From Diadophis punctatus similis (lineage: Eukaryota; Chordata; Lepidosauria; Squamata; Dipsadidae), in the NCBI GenBank assembly GCA_023053685.1, contig JALIGW010000062.1, positions 124,001 through 188,000 on the forward strand: 64,000 bases of DNA, read 5' to 3'. The stretch's first letter is position 1; every line of letters starts with the position of its first letter. The position numbers and the translations under genes were made by a program. Positions 25,330 to 39,232 of this stretch are shown here, piece by piece. The notes under the pieces were generated by a model. That model had not been told where the DNA came from and ran no database searches. It saw only the letters and a program-made list of their open reading frames with translations.

Positions 25330-26743
25330 ATATTTTTTTTTTAATTATTTTTTATGTACACAAAGACTTGACATGACAACATACAAACATATAGTCTTAG
25401 GAATCCCACTTCCTATCTTGCTTATAGCTAAAGATCAGTACAAAATTTCGTATACCTATATTGTAAATATTTACATTTCTAATTCATTTCAGTATCCATT
25501 TCTTCCATATATTCATCAGTGTAAGTTATCTTATTTACTAAATCCTTACTTCTATCATAATTTAACTAACAATTCTCTATATTATCTAATAATATAATAG
25601 TATAATAATATAATATTGAATTAAATATTACTCAATATTTAATCTCATTTAATTATTATATCACAACGTAGAATATTCCAATTTCTAATTAGCTTTGTAT
25701 TCTATTTCATCTAACTCCCATATAAATTTCTTTAATACATTCTCAATCCTCTATTTCTAATTACATTTATTTAGGAATCTATCTTCTCCATTGTGTAGAG
25801 ACCCATATACATATATATCTAACCTATCTTTACTATTCATTTCATAACTCCGCATCACTATTGTTTCTATAAATTAGATTTCTCACCATATGCCATATAA
25901 TTTATACTCTACCACACTTTAATATATTTTATTATCTACTTGAAATATATATGATTTTTTATAATAATATTGCATCAATGTCCAATTTTCAAAGCTTCAT
26001 AAGTATTCTATTTCTCTTTTTTAGTATATTGGAGTCCATTTATGTTAATAGAAATCAATTTGATTTCTTCTCTCATTTTTATTTATATTGTTTTCTTGTT
26101 CTAGTTTCCCTTAATATCCTTCCTGTAGTTCTTTCTTGCTCTGTTTTTTCTTTTTCCTGTATTCTTTTTTCTCCTCTGTCTTTCGTTCTTTCCTCTATCA
26201 CTCCTCCTCCTGACTGGTACCTTTCAATTCCTCCTTACTTTCTTCTTTACTTTCTTCTTCACCTTCCATCTCGAAATATTGTTCATGAAATTCATGAGTT
26301 TTCTCAATTGAATCTATTTTAACTTTCCTTCCTCGCCATGTCACTAAAATGCCCTCTGGCATCAGCCACCTAAATGTTTCCTTCTGTTTTATCAGTTGGG
26401 AAGTTAAAAATCGATATTGTCTTCTAAGATTCCTAACCCGTCTTGGAATCTGCTTTAATACTATTATCTCCCTTCCTTTGTACTGAAATGTTTCTTCCCT
26501 GGTTCTATTGTAAATGCTATCTCTGACTGCCTTTTTTATCAATTTTACGTGTATTTCTTTTGGTAATTTATGTCACCGCATGTAATTCGTGTTCACTCTA
26601 AAGGCCTCATCTATTTCTCTTATTATTTCTTGCTTATCACGCTGCATTATTAGTGCTAATAGTTCCGCTATCTTTTCGTCTGTGTTTTCATCTTCATCTT
26701 CTTGGATATTCTGAAATGGAGACTGGCTGCTCTGTTGAGTTCC
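25330..26743 (-). mobile_element. LINE-1 fragment, A4
   Basis: RWLMPEG allele; uninterrupted poly(T) end. Confidence 0.75.
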
Positions 26744-26749
26744 TCATCA

Positions 26750-27014
26750 TTGTGTCCAGGAAAACACATTGTAAAAAAAACCTCACGAGTTCAAAAAATT
26801 TGATTGAACTTGCGAGAAGGTTTTTTTTTACAACGAGTTTCCCTGGACACAACGGCAAGGAACGCGATGGAGCTGGAAAGGTAAGACGAGTGTCTCGCTT
26901 CTCGCCCGCCCCACCTGCCAGAAATTCAGGTCTCTACCCCTGATAATAAGGCCACCCCCTTATTTTGGGGGTCAAAAGAAAATAAGACCCTGTCTTATTT
27001 TCACGGAAACAGGG
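26750..27014. mobile_element. Fold-back element and TA-MITE pair, A4
   Basis: Fold-back 26750-26852, MITE 26937-27014. Confidence 0.6.
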
Positions 27015-27071
27015 TAGATGCCTTTGAAGATGGTCATTTCTTTTGAAGGATTGTTCACATTCCACACATTC

Positions 27072-28352
27072 CTACTGTTTTTGTAAATGGATCCTTTGAT
27101 GTCTATAAAGGCTCCTGCTATGAGGAAAGCTCTTTCCACACTCCAGGCATTTATGAGGTTTTTCTCCTGTGTGGATTCTTTCGTGTGAATAAAGGTTGCT
27201 GTTACGACTGAAGCTCTTTCCACACTCCAAGCATTTGTGTGGTTTTTCTCCAGTGTGGATTCTTTGATGTGTATAAAGGCTGCTACTCTGACTGAAGCTC
27301 TTTCCACACTCCAGGCATTTATGAGATTCTTCTCCAGTGTGGATCCTTTTATGTCTATAAAGGCTGCCCCTCCGACTGAAGCTCTTTCCACACTCCAGGC
27401 ATTTATGAGGTTTTTCTCCTGTGTGGATTCTTTGATGTGAATAAGTGCTGCTTTTATGACTGAAGCGCTTTCCACACTCCAAGCATTTATGAGATTTTTC
27501 TCCAGTGTGGATCCTTTTATGTCTATAAAGGCTGCCACTCTGACTGAAGCTCTTTCCACACTCCAGGCATTTATGAGGTTTTTCTCCAGTGTGGATTCTT
27601 TCGTGTGAATAAAGGTTGCTGTTACGACTGAAGCTCTTTCCACACTCCAGGCATTTATGAGATTCTTCTCCAGTGTGGATCCTTTTATGTCTATAAAGGC
27701 TGCCCCTCCGACTGAAGCTCTTTCCACACTCCAGGCATTTATGAGGTTTTTCTCCTGTGTGGATTCTTTGATGTGAATAAGTGCTGCTTTTATGACTGAA
27801 GCGCTTTCCACACTCCAAGCATTTATGAGATTTTTCTCCAGTGTGGATCCTTTTATGTCTATAAAGGCTGCCACTCTGACTGAAGCTCTTTCCACACTCC
27901 AGGCATTTATGAGGTTTTTCTCCTGTGTGGATTCTTTCGTGTGAATAAAGGTTGCTGTTACGACTGAAGCTCTTTCCACACTCCAAGCATTTATGCGGAT
28001 TTTCTCCTGTGTGGATTCTTTGATGTGTATAAAGGCTGCTACTCTGACTGAAGCTCTTTCCACACTCCAGGCATTTATGAGATTTTTCTCCAGTGTGGAT
28101 CCTTTTATGTCTATAAAGGCTGCCACTCTGACTGAAGCTCTTTCCACACTCCAGGCATTTATGACGTTTTCCCCCAATGTGGATTCTTTGATGTGAATAA
28201 GTGCTGCTTTTATGACTGAAGCTCTTTCTACACTCCAAGCATTTATGAGGTTTTTCTCCTGTGTGGATCCTTTGGTGTCTATAAAGGTTGCCCCTGTGAC
28301 TGAAGCTCTTTCCACATTCTAGGCATTTATTTAAAATTCTGCTTTCTCCCAA
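27072..28352 (-). CDS. Headless C2H2 zinc-finger array, 15 fingers, A4
   Basis: 426 open codons, 15 complete fingers. This is the intact version of the A1 array: finger 10 reads QSGSLYR with AGA in place of the A1 stop. Linkers vary (TGEKPH, TGEKSH, TGEESH, TGENPH, IGGKRH). No start codon is visible. Confidence 0.65.
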   Translation of the reverse strand: MGESRILNKCLECGKSFSHRGNLYRHQRIHTGEKPHKCLECRKSFSHKSSTYSHQRIHIGGKRHKCLECGKSFSQSGSLYRHKRIHTGEKSHKCLECGKSFSQSSSLYTHQRIHTGENPHKCLECGKSFSRNSNLYSHERIHTGEKPHKCLECGKSFSQSGSLYRHKRIHTGEKSHKCLECGKRFSHKSSTYSHQRIHTGEKPHKCLECGKSFSRRGSLYRHKRIHTGEESHKCLECGKSFSRNSNLYSHERIHTGEKPHKCLECGKSFSQSGSLYRHKRIHTGEKSHKCLECGKRFSHKSSTYSHQRIHTGEKPHKCLECGKSFSRRGSLYRHKRIHTGEESHKCLECGKSFSQSSSLYTHQRIHTGEKPHKCLECGKSFSRNSNLYSHERIHTGEKPHKCLECGKSFPHSRSLYRHQRIHLQKQ

Positions 28353-28496
28353 TTTCTAGCCATTGCATTGCTTCCTTCTTTTTAGTCAAACCTGTATTTC
28401 TATAAAGATGAACGTTAGAAAAGAAAACATGGCCAGAAGTGCAACAATATTCAAAGGCAGCCCTTCCCAATGCAGAATTCCGACTTGGTTACTTGC

Positions 28497-30536
28497 CATG
28501 TCAAGTTGAATATCAGATTCATCCTCTTCCAGGTCATCTGAGGAGAGAAGATATAAATGTGAGAGAAAGAAACATTTTAATTATTTATGAAATTTATATG
28601 CAGCCCATTTGGCAGTTCCAGTCAACTTTGGGCGACTTGGAATGTAAAGACTTCAAAAGATAACTTGGAAACAAGGGGCTCCTTAGGACTGCGTTGCTGA
28701 GACAGCACATGGTGATCAGGAAGCCCATTTCATAGTTTACAAGTATCCTTATGATAACAGTTCTCTCATTTTTGTAATAATTAACAGTGCTGTGAGTTTC
28801 TGCTAATTTCCACCAGGACCCATCACATTTTTCTTTATTGGGGTGTTTTACAATACCATTTAAGCACTGTGGACATCTTGTAAAAGCACAAGGTAAATCT
28901 TTAGCACAAGAATGCTGTCCATAATACTCAAAAGCCCCGCTTCTGGTTTTAGTTATTTCTTGGCTCTCCTCCCCACCAAACTGGAGTCCAGCCACTGGAG
29001 ACTTGTGATGCAGAAGGATATGAAAAGGCAAGATGGAGATCTTTTCCACCAGGCTGCACCTTCCTCTTCAGAGCCAGATTCCAAGCTGGAGTCCAGCGCT
29101 CCAATCCCATCTGATGGAATGACTGGGCCCAAACTCCTCTCCAGCTCTTCAATCTCCTGTCTGATTTTCTCTCGTTCCGCCTCGAGTTCCATTGCTGAGA
29201 CGCCTGTAAACAAGACATAAAAGTCAAAGAATGAATAGAATAGAATAGAATTACACAGTATACAGAATAGATTAGAATTAGAATAGAACACAATGTAGAA
29301 TAGAATGGAGTGGAGTGGGACGGAACAGAACTTTATTGTCACTTTAAATGCACACTAATCAGCATACATTAAAATGAAATTTCATTCTTTTCAGCTCTCA
29401 AAAGATAACCATGATGCATATACCCATATACTTATATGACACAGAGAAACATCACAGTGTAGTTTAGATGTATACATGTACAGGGCGAGAGAAATGAATC
29501 TTTAGAGTTTACCAGAACGGATGGCATAGGAAAGAAAACTGCTACAGAATCTGATAGTCCTGCTAGAAATACTTTGAAACCTCCTCCCAGAGGGGAGCAA
29601 CAGAAACAGACAGTGGAGTGGGGTCTCGAACAATGCTTTGAGCTCTAAGCACATAGCGCTTATAAGCAGTATCCTGAATAACGCTAAGTGAGCTTCTCTG
29701 CTGTCATCACTACTCTCTGTAGGGACTTTCTATCTGAGGCGCTGCTGCCACCAAACCAAATAGGGATACTGTTTGTTTAAACGCTCCCCATCCTGCCTCT
29801 GTAAAAAGCAGCCAGGAGAGGAAGAGAAAGATGTGCTCTGCTCATCCGATGCAGGAAACGCAGACGCTGGTTTGCAGGCTTCACTCTTCATGTACAAAGA
29901 GACCAATTCAGATTATAAAAAAGGGCTCACCCTCATTTCATTTATGCATTTGATTTATTAATTTATTTTTCACTGCCCAAAGGTCTCTGGGCGGCTCCTC
30001 AGAGCAGTGTTTTTATGACCGATTTTACACCCATTTTCTTGCCGTTCGCAGGTGCTTCTGACACGAATAAGCGCCACACGCAAAATAAAGCTCCCGCTCC
30101 GAACGTGTGGATGGGAAAGGAACCCTCGGGAAGGGCCCGAGAGGAAGAGCGGTGGGGAAGGATTGTCCTTTTAAAGAGCCCCACCTGCAAAAACCGCACC
30201 CCCACCTCCGTCCACGGGTCTGCTGCGTTCACACGACAAGTTCGCGGCTGCGGGGCTGGCTCCAGCCCATCCCAGCTGGCTCAATCATAAAGCAAAGCTA
30301 ATCCAGCCCTGGCTTCCCGCGGGCCTAGCTGCCGGGCGCCGCTCCCTCGGGCCGAAAGAGGCTGTCGCTGCCCCAACCTGACCGACAGCGCGGGTCCCAC
30401 CTGCTCAAAGCCGCTACGGCTGGAGGAGCGCTTAGGAACCCTCGGCCGGAAGCGGGGGGAACACGCCGGGTAACGAACCAGGAAGTGACGTCACGCACGG
30501 CCTTAACGGAACCGGAATTACAACCGCCATTTTCCC
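28497..30536 (-). pseudogene. SNAPC4: SNAPC4 5' exons 1-3 (fragment), copy A4
   Basis: Exon 3 28497-28537, exon 2 29060-29203, exon 1 ending at 30401. Confidence 0.75.
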
Positions 30537-30975
30537 GTCTGAGGAAAGAGAAAGCCACACCTACTTTCACCAACTTGGGGCAAACAATCGCCTAGGCTCC
30601 GCCCTCCTGCCCATGCGTCAGCCAACGCGCTGTTCGCTTTCTTTTCCGGGCTTTGCCAATCTGCGGCCGCGGAGCATCATCCAATAGCGGCGCACAACGA
30701 GAGGGAGAGAGCCCGTGTGGTATGAACACGTGATGTCTTGGAAACAGCCAACCAGGAGGAAAAGAAACAGAAAGGGGAGGTTGCAACGTGTGACGGTATT
30801 CAATGAACGGAGAGGACGCAATCCTCCCGGGGCGCTTCCAGAAGGAGCCGTTCAGTCCGCGCGATCTCCCGCGGCAGACGGTTGGGTTCTGTTGCGTGCC
30901 GTAGAAGAGACCGAACTGTCACGTAGAGGCTCCCCATTCAAGGGCAACCCTCTTCGGCCTCATTACACGATGCGG
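30406..30975 (-). promoter_or_regulatory. SNAPC4 promoter, copy A4
   Basis: The first CCAAT box is mutated to CCAAC (near 30624); other motifs are intact. Junction CGG at 30973-30975. Confidence 0.6.
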
Positions 30976-31096
30976 CCCTCTCGTGGGCCTCCCCGCCAGA
31001 CCAGACCTCGGGCGCCCCGGCCTCCCCTCCCTCCCAGGCCTCCCTTCTCCGGAGGACCCTCCCGGACTGCGACTCCCGGCGTCCCCTTCGCCCTAC

Positions 31097-31312
31097 CTGC
31101 ATCCGGCCGCATGCGCACTCGAATCGAAAAAGTCCTTCCGTCGTTTCTCTGATTCCCAAACTGAGCGCCTGACCGGCCTCGGTCCCCTTTCGGCCAAACT
31201 CCGCCTCTTCCTGCCCTGGCCCCGCCCCCTGTAGCTCTGCTTTCTTGGTCCGATTTCGGAAGTCGGAAGAAAGCCATCCCAATGGCTGGCGTCAGGGACC
31301 ACGCCCCCTACT
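31097..31312 (-). promoter_or_regulatory. Zinc-finger exon 1 and promoter, copy A5
   Basis: Donor at 31097, ATG at 31110-31112; shares the C-to-G change of copy A2 beside the GC box. Confidence 0.6.
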
Positions 31313-31895
31313 CGACCCTTCAGCAGCCGCCTTCCTTCCATCTGCGTTCCTCCCCTCGCTTGGCTCCTCCCTTGCGCCGCTGGCTCCACCCCTCAGCTCC
31401 CTCCTCCCCGCCCTGCATGGCGGAATTGGGGCGAGGGGCTGGTGGGCGAATGGAGGATTCCCAAAGGGGCTGCAATGGATGGGAATGGATGGAGGGTTCC
31501 CTCGCCGGCCTCGGCTTTCGTGTCCCGGAACCCTTTCTGCCTCCCCGGAGCTGCTCGCTACCCCGCCTGCAGCCACGTGGGCATCTCGGGGTGGCCCCCT
31601 TTCCTCCTGGCACCCCCAGTCCAGGTACTCCCTGGCATCAAGACCTGCTTTGTCTCCCCGCTGGAAGGAAGGAAGGGGGAGATCGCCCTCTTTATTGCCA
31701 GCCTCAAAAGAAGCCTTGAATATAGCGATCCCTCTGTGTATTATAAGGATTATGAATTAAATTTCACGGCCACCTGATCCCCGGAGACTCCTGGCAGTTT
31801 CCTAATGATATAACTCGTTTTTGTTCTTGTGGGGCACCTACATTGTGAGAGGGCATGACGGGACAAATAATTTAGGGAAGAGGATAAAAGTGATT

Positions 31896-32388
31896 TCAGA
31901 ATACTATTTGTTTTCATTTTGTTGTTTAGGAACTTCTGGGTAGTTGATCTCCTTCCCTTATTTTCCTTTGTGGAATACTTTTCATGGTACCTGAGCGTAA
32001 TCATAATTTAGTCCACCTTCCTGGGTGCTTACCTGGACCTTTCTCACTTCTCATTCTGGACCCTTTGACACTCTTGCAATTGTTTTCTGAACCCTCCGAC
32101 TTCCACAGAAGCAAAAAACTTACCTGTCGGAAACCACTTAGCCAGGATGTTGAATGCAAGAATAGCTCGCTTTCAACAAAATCCCCAAAACTACATAGCT
32201 AGAAACTAGAAATTTTGCAAGATATCCATAATCTGCGGTAGGCAACAGGTAGTGTGATATTTAGCTTTTTTGCATAGCAAGTGTAAAAGCTTTTGGGAGG
32301 GGGGCTGTAATCCAGGTAATCAATAAATATTATAGGCATTATTAGGGGGAGGCAAGTGTGTGTGTCTCACCTATGAGTATAAAATTTC
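31896..32388. other. 493-bp long-form spacer segment, A5
   Basis: Same segment as in A2 and B1; no gene seen. Confidence 0.75.
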
Positions 32389-32905
32389 CTGTAAAACTGT
32401 AATCAGGGCCTTGGTGGCCTTCAAAGCCAGGGTCCTTCTATCTTGGTGCCAAAATAAAAATATATTCTTGTATTCTGTTTGGCAATCAATCGGCTTCAAC
32501 ACCAAGCTAAGGTCCAGTTTTGGGGACAACACAACGTCCCTTCCAGCTCTGTTGTCTTCTGTTCCGTTCCATTCCTCATCTTATCCTGATAATTAAAGGG
32601 TATTGGCCCCCAGGCAGAACCTTGGGGTACCCCACTGCCTATTTCCTTCTATGTGGAAGGGAAGTTCCTTTAAGGCAGGGGTGGGGAGCTATGCCCCCTT
32701 TATGACCTGTGGACTTCAACTCCCAGAATTCCTGAGCCAAGTGTTTTGTACATATTCTGGATGGATTCTCTTACTGTTTACTTACCTATTTTGACTTGCA
32801 TGCTTGTTCAATCACCCACAATGCTACTCTTCCCTGAAGTTCAAGAGCTGAGTGTTTACTGCCTGATTCCCTTCCAGTCACCAATGCAGTTTGTTTCGGC
32901 AGATA

Positions 32906-34319
32906 TATTCTTTTTTTTAATTATTTTTTATGTACACAAAGACTTGACATGACAACATACAAACATATAGTCTTAGGAATCCCACTTCCTATCTTGCTTA
33001 TAGCTAAAGATCAGTACAAAATTTCGTATACCTATATTGTAAATATTTACATTTCTAATTCATTTCAGTATCCATTTCTTCCATATATTCATCAGTGTAA
33101 GTTATCTTATTTACTAAATCCTTACTTCTATCATAATTTAACTAACAATTCTCTATATTATCTAATAATATAATAGTATAATAATATAATATTGAATTAA
33201 ATATTACTCAATATTTAATCTCATTTAATTATTATATCACAACGTAGAATATTCCAATTTCTAATTAGCTTTGTATTCTATTTCATCTAACTCCCATATA
33301 AATTTCTTTAATACATTCTCAATCCTCTATTTCTAATTACATTTATTTAGGAATCTATCTTCTCCATTGTGTAGAGACCCATATACATATATATCTAACC
33401 TATCTTTACTATTCATTTCATAACTCCGCATCACTATTGTTTCTATAAATTAGATTTCTCACCATATGCCATATAATTTATACTCTACCACACTTTAATA
33501 TATTTTATTATCTACTTGAAATATATATGATTTTTTATAATAATATTGCATCAATGTCCAATTTTCAAAGCTTCATAAGTATTCTATTTCTCTTTTTTAG
33601 TATATTGGAGTCCATTTATGTTAATAGAAATCAATTTGATTTCTTCTCTCATTTTTATTTATATTGTTTTCTTGTTCTAGTTTCCCTTAATATCCTTCCT
33701 GTAGTTCTTTCTTGCTCTGTTTTTTCTTTTTCCTGTATTCTTTTTTCTCCTCTGTCTTTCGTTCTTTCCTCTATCACTCCTCCTCCTGACTGGTACCTTT
33801 CAATTCCTCCTTACTTTCTTCTTTACTTTCTTCTTCACCTTCCATCTCGAAATATTGTTCATGAAATTCATGAGTTTTCTCAATTGAATCTATTTTAACT
33901 TTCCTTCCTCGCCATGTCACTAAAATGCCCTCTGGCATCAGCCAGCTAAATGTTTCCTTCTGTTTTATCAGTTGGGAAGTTAAAAATCGATATTGTCTTC
34001 TAAGATTCCTAACCCGTCTTGGAATCTGCTTTAATACTATTATCTCCCTTCCTTTGTACTGAAATGTTTCTTCCCTGGTTCTATTGTAAATGCTATCTCT
34101 GACTGCCTTTTTTATCAATTTTACGTGTATTTCTTTTGGTAATTTATGTCACCGCATGTAATTCGTGTTCACTCTAAAGGCCTCATCTATTTCTCTTATT
34201 ATTTCTTGCTTATCACGCTGCATTATTAGTGCTAATAGTTCCGCTATCTTTTCGTCTGTGTTTTCATCTTCATCTTCTTGGATATTCTGAAATGGAGACT
34301 GGCTGCTCTGTTGAGTTCC
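32906..34319 (-). mobile_element. LINE-1 fragment, A5
   Basis: SWLMPEG allele together with an A2-type poly(T) end, a mixture within one element. Confidence 0.75.
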
Positions 34320-34325
34320 TCATCA

Positions 34326-34590
34326 TTGTGTCCAGGAAAACACATTGTAAAAAAAACCTCACGAGTTCAAAAAATTTGATTGAACTTGCGAGAAGGTTTT
34401 TTTTTACAACGAGTTTCCCTGGACACAACGGCAAGGAACGCGATGGAGCTGGAAAGGTAAGACGAGTGTCTCGCTTCTCGCCCGCCCCACCTGCCAGAAA
34501 TTCAGGTCTCTACCCCTGATAATAAGGCCACCCCCTTATTTTGGGGGTCAAAAGAAAATAAGACCCTGTCTTATTTTCACGGAAACAGGG
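34326..34590. mobile_element. Fold-back element and TA-MITE pair, A5
   Basis: Fold-back 34326-34428, MITE 34513-34590. Confidence 0.6.
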
Positions 34591-34647
34591 TAGATGCCTT
34601 TGAAGATGGTCATTTCTTTTGAAGGATTGTTCACATTCCACACATTC

Positions 34648-36264
34648 CTACTGTTTTTGTAAATGGATCCTTTGATGTCTATAAAGGCTCCTGCTATGAG
34701 GAAAGCTCTTTCCACACTCCAGGCATTTATGAGGTTTTTCTCCTGTGTGGATTCTTTCGTGTGAATAAAGGTTGCTGTTACGACTGAAGCTCTTTCCACA
34801 CTCCAAGCATTTGTGTGGTTTTTCTCCAGTGTGGATTCTTTGATGTGTATAAAGGCTGCTACTCTGACTGAAGCTCTTTCCACACTCCAGGCATTTATGA
34901 GATTCTTCTCCAGTGTGGATCCTTTTATGTCTATAAAGGCTGCCCCTCCGACTGAAGCTCTTTCCACACTCCAGGCATTTATGAGATTCTTCTCCAGTGT
35001 GGATCCTTTTATGTCTATAAAGGCTGCCACTCTGACTGAAGCTCTTTCCACACTCCAGGCATTTATGAGGTTTTTCTCCAGTGTGGATTCTTTCGTGTGA
35101 ATAAAGGTTGCTGTTACGACTGAAGCTCTTTCCACACTCCAGGCATTTATGAGATTCTTCTCCAGTGTGGATCCTTTTATGTCTATAAAGGCTGCCCCTC
35201 CGACTGAAGCTCTTTCCACACTCCAGGCATTTATGAGGTTTTTCTCCTGTGTGGATTCTTTGATGTGAATAAATGCAGCTTTTATGACTGAAGCGCTTTC
35301 CACACTCCAAGCATTTATGAGATTTTTCTCCTGTGTGGATTCTTTGATGTGAATAAGTGCTGCTTTTATGACTGAAGCGCTTTCCACACTCCAAGCATTT
35401 ATGAGATTTTTCTCCAGTGTGGATCCTTTTATGTCTATAAAGGCTGCCACTCTGACTGAAGCTCTTTCCACACTCCAGGCATTTATGAGGTTTTTCTCCA
35501 GTGTGGATTCTTTCGTGTGAATAAAGGTTGCTGTTACGACTGAAGCTCTTTCCACACTCCAGGCATTTATGAGATTCTTCTCCAGTGTGGATCCTTTTAT
35601 GTCTATAAAGGCTGCCCCTCCGACTGAAGCTCTTTCCACACTCCAGGCATTTATGAGGTTTTTCTCCTGTGTGGATTCTTTGATGTGAATAAGTGCTGCT
35701 TTTATGACTGAAGCGCTTTCCACACTCCAAGCATTTATGAGATTTTTCTCCAGTGTGGATCCTTTTATGTCTATAAAGGCTGCCACTCTGACTGAAGCTC
35801 TTTCCACACTCCAGGCATTTATGAGGTTTTTCTCCTGTGTGGATTCTTTCGTGTGAATAAAGGTTGCTGTTACGACTGAAGCTCTTTCCACACTCCAAGC
35901 ATTTATGCGGATTTTCTCCTGTGTGGATTCTTTGATGTGTATAAAGGCTGCTACTCTGACTGAAGCTCTTTCCACACTCCAGGCATTTATGAGATTTTTC
36001 TCCAGTGTGGATCCTTTTATGTCTATAAAGGCTGCCACTCTGACTGAAGCTCTTTCCACACTCCAGGCATTTATGACGTTTTCCCCCAATGTGGATTCTT
36101 TGATGTGAATAAGTGCTGCTTTTATGACTGAAGCTCTTTCTACACTCCAAGCATTTATGAGGTTTTTCTCCTGTGTGGATCCTTTGGTGTCTATAAAGGT
36201 TGCCCCTGTGACTGAAGCTCTTTCCACATTCTAGGCATTTATTTAAAATTCTGCTTTCTCCCAA
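34648..36264 (-). CDS. Headless C2H2 zinc-finger array, 19 fingers, A5
   Basis: 538 open codons, the largest array. Compared with A4, four fingers are added as a block (about 34987-35322): a variant HKSCIYS finger, then RRGSLYR, RNSNLYS and QSGSLYR, repeating the order already present just upstream. The addition is an exact multiple of 84 bp and keeps the frame, as expected from unequal exchange between modules. Start and expression questions are as for the other arrays. Confidence 0.65.
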   Translation of the reverse strand: MGESRILNKCLECGKSFSHRGNLYRHQRIHTGEKPHKCLECRKSFSHKSSTYSHQRIHIGGKRHKCLECGKSFSQSGSLYRHKRIHTGEKSHKCLECGKSFSQSSSLYTHQRIHTGENPHKCLECGKSFSRNSNLYSHERIHTGEKPHKCLECGKSFSQSGSLYRHKRIHTGEKSHKCLECGKRFSHKSSTYSHQRIHTGEKPHKCLECGKSFSRRGSLYRHKRIHTGEESHKCLECGKSFSRNSNLYSHERIHTGEKPHKCLECGKSFSQSGSLYRHKRIHTGEKSHKCLECGKRFSHKSSTYSHQRIHTGEKSHKCLECGKRFSHKSCIYSHQRIHTGEKPHKCLECGKSFSRRGSLYRHKRIHTGEESHKCLECGKSFSRNSNLYSHERIHTGEKPHKCLECGKSFSQSGSLYRHKRIHTGEESHKCLECGKSFSRRGSLYRHKRIHTGEESHKCLECGKSFSQSSSLYTHQRIHTGEKPHKCLECGKSFSRNSNLYSHERIHTGEKPHKCLECGKSFPHSRSLYRHQRIHLQKQ

Positions 36265-36408
36265 TTTCTAGCCATTGCATTGCTTCCTTCTTTTTAGTCA
36301 AACCTGTATTTCTATAAAGATGAACGTTAGAAAAGAAAACATGGCCAGAAGTGCAACAATATTCAAAGGCAGCCCTTCCCAATGCAGAATTCCGACTTGG
36401 TTACTTGC

Positions 36409-38457
36409 CATGTCAAGTTGAATATCAGATTCATCCTCTTCCAGGTCATCTGAGGAGAGAAGATATAAATGTGAGAGAAAGAAACATTTTAATTATTTAT
36501 GAAATTTATATGCAGCCCATTTGGCAGTTCCAGTCAACTTTGGGCGACTTGGAATGTAAAGACTTCAAAAGATAACTTGGAAACAAGGGGCTCCTTAGGA
36601 CTGCGTTGCTGAGACAGCACATGGTGATCAGGAAGCCCATTTCATAGTTTACAAGTATCCTTATGATAACAGTTCTCTCATTTTTGTAATAATTAACAGT
36701 GCTGTGAGTTTCTGCTAATTTCCACCAGGACCCATCACATTTTTCTTTATTGGGGTGTTTTACAATACCATTTAAGCACTGTGGACATCTTGTAAAAGCA
36801 CAAGGTAAATCTTTAGCACAAGAATGCTGTCCATAATACTCAAAAGCCCCGCTTCTGGTTTTAGTTATTTCTTGGCTCTCCTCCCCACCAAACTGGAGTC
36901 CAGCCACTGGAGACTTGTGATGCAGAAGGATATGAAAAGGCAAGATGGAGATCTTTTCCACCAGGCTGCACCTTCCTCTTCAGAGCCAGATTCCAAGCTG
37001 GAGTCCAGCGCTCCAATCCCATCTGATGGAATGACTGGGCCCAAACTCCTCTCCAGCTCTTCAATCTCCTGTCTGATTTTCTCTCGTTCCGCCTCGAGTT
37101 CCATTGCTGAGACGCCTGTAAACAAGACATAAAAGTCAAAGAATGAATAGAATAGAATAGAATTACACAGTATACAGAATAGATTAGAATTAGAATAGAA
37201 CACAATGTAGAATAGAATGGAGTGGAGTGGGACGGAACAGAACTTTATTGTCACTTTAAATGCACACTAATCAGCATACATTAAAATGAAATTTCATTCT
37301 TTTCAGCTCTCAAAAGATAACCATGATGCATATACCCATATACTTATATGACACAGAGAAACATCACAGTGTAGTTTAGATGTATACATGTACAGGGCGA
37401 GAGAAATGAATCTTTAGAGTTTACCAGAACGGATGGCATAGGAAAGAAAACTGCTACAGAATCTGATAGTCCTGCTAGAAATACTTTGAAACCTCCTCCC
37501 AGAGGGGAGCAACAGAAACAGACAGTGGAGTGGGGTCTCGAACAATGCTTTGAGCTCTAAGCACATAGCGCTTATAAGCAGTATCCTGAATAACGCTAAG
37601 TGAGCTTCTCTGCTGTCATCACTACTCTCTGTAGGGACTTTCTATCTGAGGCGCTGCTGCCACCAAACCAAATAGGGATACTGTTTGTTTAAACGCTCCC
37701 CATCCTGCCTCTGTAAAAAGCAGCCAGGAGAGGAAGAGAAAGATGTGCTCTGCTCATCCGATGCAGGAAACGCAGACGCTGGTTTGCAGGCTTCACTCTT
37801 CATGTACAAAGAGACCAATTCAGATTATAAAAAAGAGCTCACCCTCATTTCATTTATGCATTTGATTTATTAATTTATTTTTCACTGCCCAAAGGTCTCT
37901 GGGCGGCTCCTCAGAGCAGCCCGCGCTGTGTTTTTATGACCGATTTTACACCCATTTTCTTGCCATTCGCAGGTGCTTCTGACACGAATAAGCGCCACAC
38001 GCAAAATAAAGCTCCCGCTCCGAACGTGTGGATGGGAAAGGAACCCTCGGGAAGGGCCCGAGAGGAAGAGCGGTGGGGAAGGATTGTCCTTTTAAAGAGC
38101 CCCACCTGCAAAAACCGCACCCCCACCTCCGTCCACGGGTCTGCTGCGTTCACACGACAAGTTCGCGGCTGCGGGGCTGGCTCCAGCCCATCCCAGCTGG
38201 CTCAATCATAAAGCAAAGCTAATCCAGCCCTGGCTTCCCGCGGGCCTAGCTGCCGGGCGCCGCTCCCTCGGGCCGAAAGAGGCTGTCGCTGCCCCAACCT
38301 GACCGACAGCGCGGGTCCCACCTGCTCAAAGCCGCTACGGCTGGAGGAGCGCTTAGGAACCCTCGGCCGGAAGCGGGGGGAACACGCCGGGTAACGAACC
38401 AGGAAGTGACGTCACGCACGGCCTTAACGGAACCGGAATTACAACCGCCATTTTCCC
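36409..38457 (-). pseudogene. SNAPC4: SNAPC4 5' exons 1-3 (fragment), copy A5
   Basis: Exon 3 36409-36449, exon 2 36972-37115, exon 1 ending at 38322. Confidence 0.75.
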
Positions 38458-38895
38458 GTCTGAGGAAAGAGAAAGCCACACCTACTTTCACCAACTTGGG
38501 GCAAACAATCGCCTAGGCTCCGCCCTCCTGCCCATGCGTCAGCCAATGCGCTGTTCGCTTTCTTTTCCGGGCTTTGCCAATCTGCGGCCGCGGAGCATCA
38601 TCCAATAGCGGCGCACAACGAGAGGGAGAGAGCCCGTGTGGTATGAACACGTGATGTCTTGGAAAAGCCAACCAGGAGGAAAAGAAACAGAAAGGGGAGG
38701 TTGCAACGTGTGACGGTATTCAATGAACGGAGAGGACGCAATCCTCCCGGGGCGCTTCCAGAAGGAGCCGTTCAGTCCGCGCGATCTCCCGCGGCAGACG
38801 GTTGGGTTCTGTTGCGTGCCGTAGAAGAGACCGAACTGTCACGTAGAGGCTCCCCATTCAAGGGCAACCCTCTTCGGCCTCATTACACGATGCGG
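38327..38895 (-). promoter_or_regulatory. SNAPC4 promoter, copy A5
   Basis: A 1-bp deletion (GGAAAAGCC for GGAAACAGCC near 38664) lies next to the intact E-box; junction CGG at 38893-38895. Confidence 0.6.
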
Positions 38896-39016
38896 CCCTC
38901 TCGTGGGCCTCCCCGCCAGACCAGACCTCGGGCGCCCCGGCCTCCCCTCCCTCCCAGGCCTCCCTTCTCCGGAGGACCCTCCCGGACTGCGACTCCCGGC
39001 GTCCCCTTCGCCCTAC

Positions 39017-39232
39017 CTGCATCCGGCCGCATGCGCACTCGAATCGAAAAAGTCCTTCCGTCGTTTCTCTGATTCCCAAACTGAGCGCCTGACCGGCCTC
39101 GGTCCCCTTTCGGCCAAACTCCGCCTCTTCCTGCCCTGGCCCCGCCCCCTGTAGCTCTGCTTTCTTGGTCCGATTTCGGAAGTCGGAAGAAAGCCATCCC
39201 AATGGCTGGCGTCAGGGACCACGCCCCCTACT
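39017..39232 (-). promoter_or_regulatory. Zinc-finger exon 1 and promoter, copy A6
   Basis: Donor at 39017, ATG at 39030-39032; still closely similar to the other copies. Confidence 0.6.

Larger units (their letters stand above)
23879..30975. repeat. Amplicon unit A4 (7097 bp)
   Basis: Short spacer, 14-bp segment present, 15 intact fingers, no CCCGCGCTG insertion. It is a convenient reference unit: the other complete unit lengths follow from it by listed indels. Confidence 0.95.
30976..38895. repeat. Amplicon unit A5 (7920 bp)
   Basis: Long spacer, 14-bp segment absent, 19 fingers, CCCGCGCTG insertion present near 37918. It is the longest unit, because of four extra fingers (336 bp) and the long spacer. 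Confidence 0.95.
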
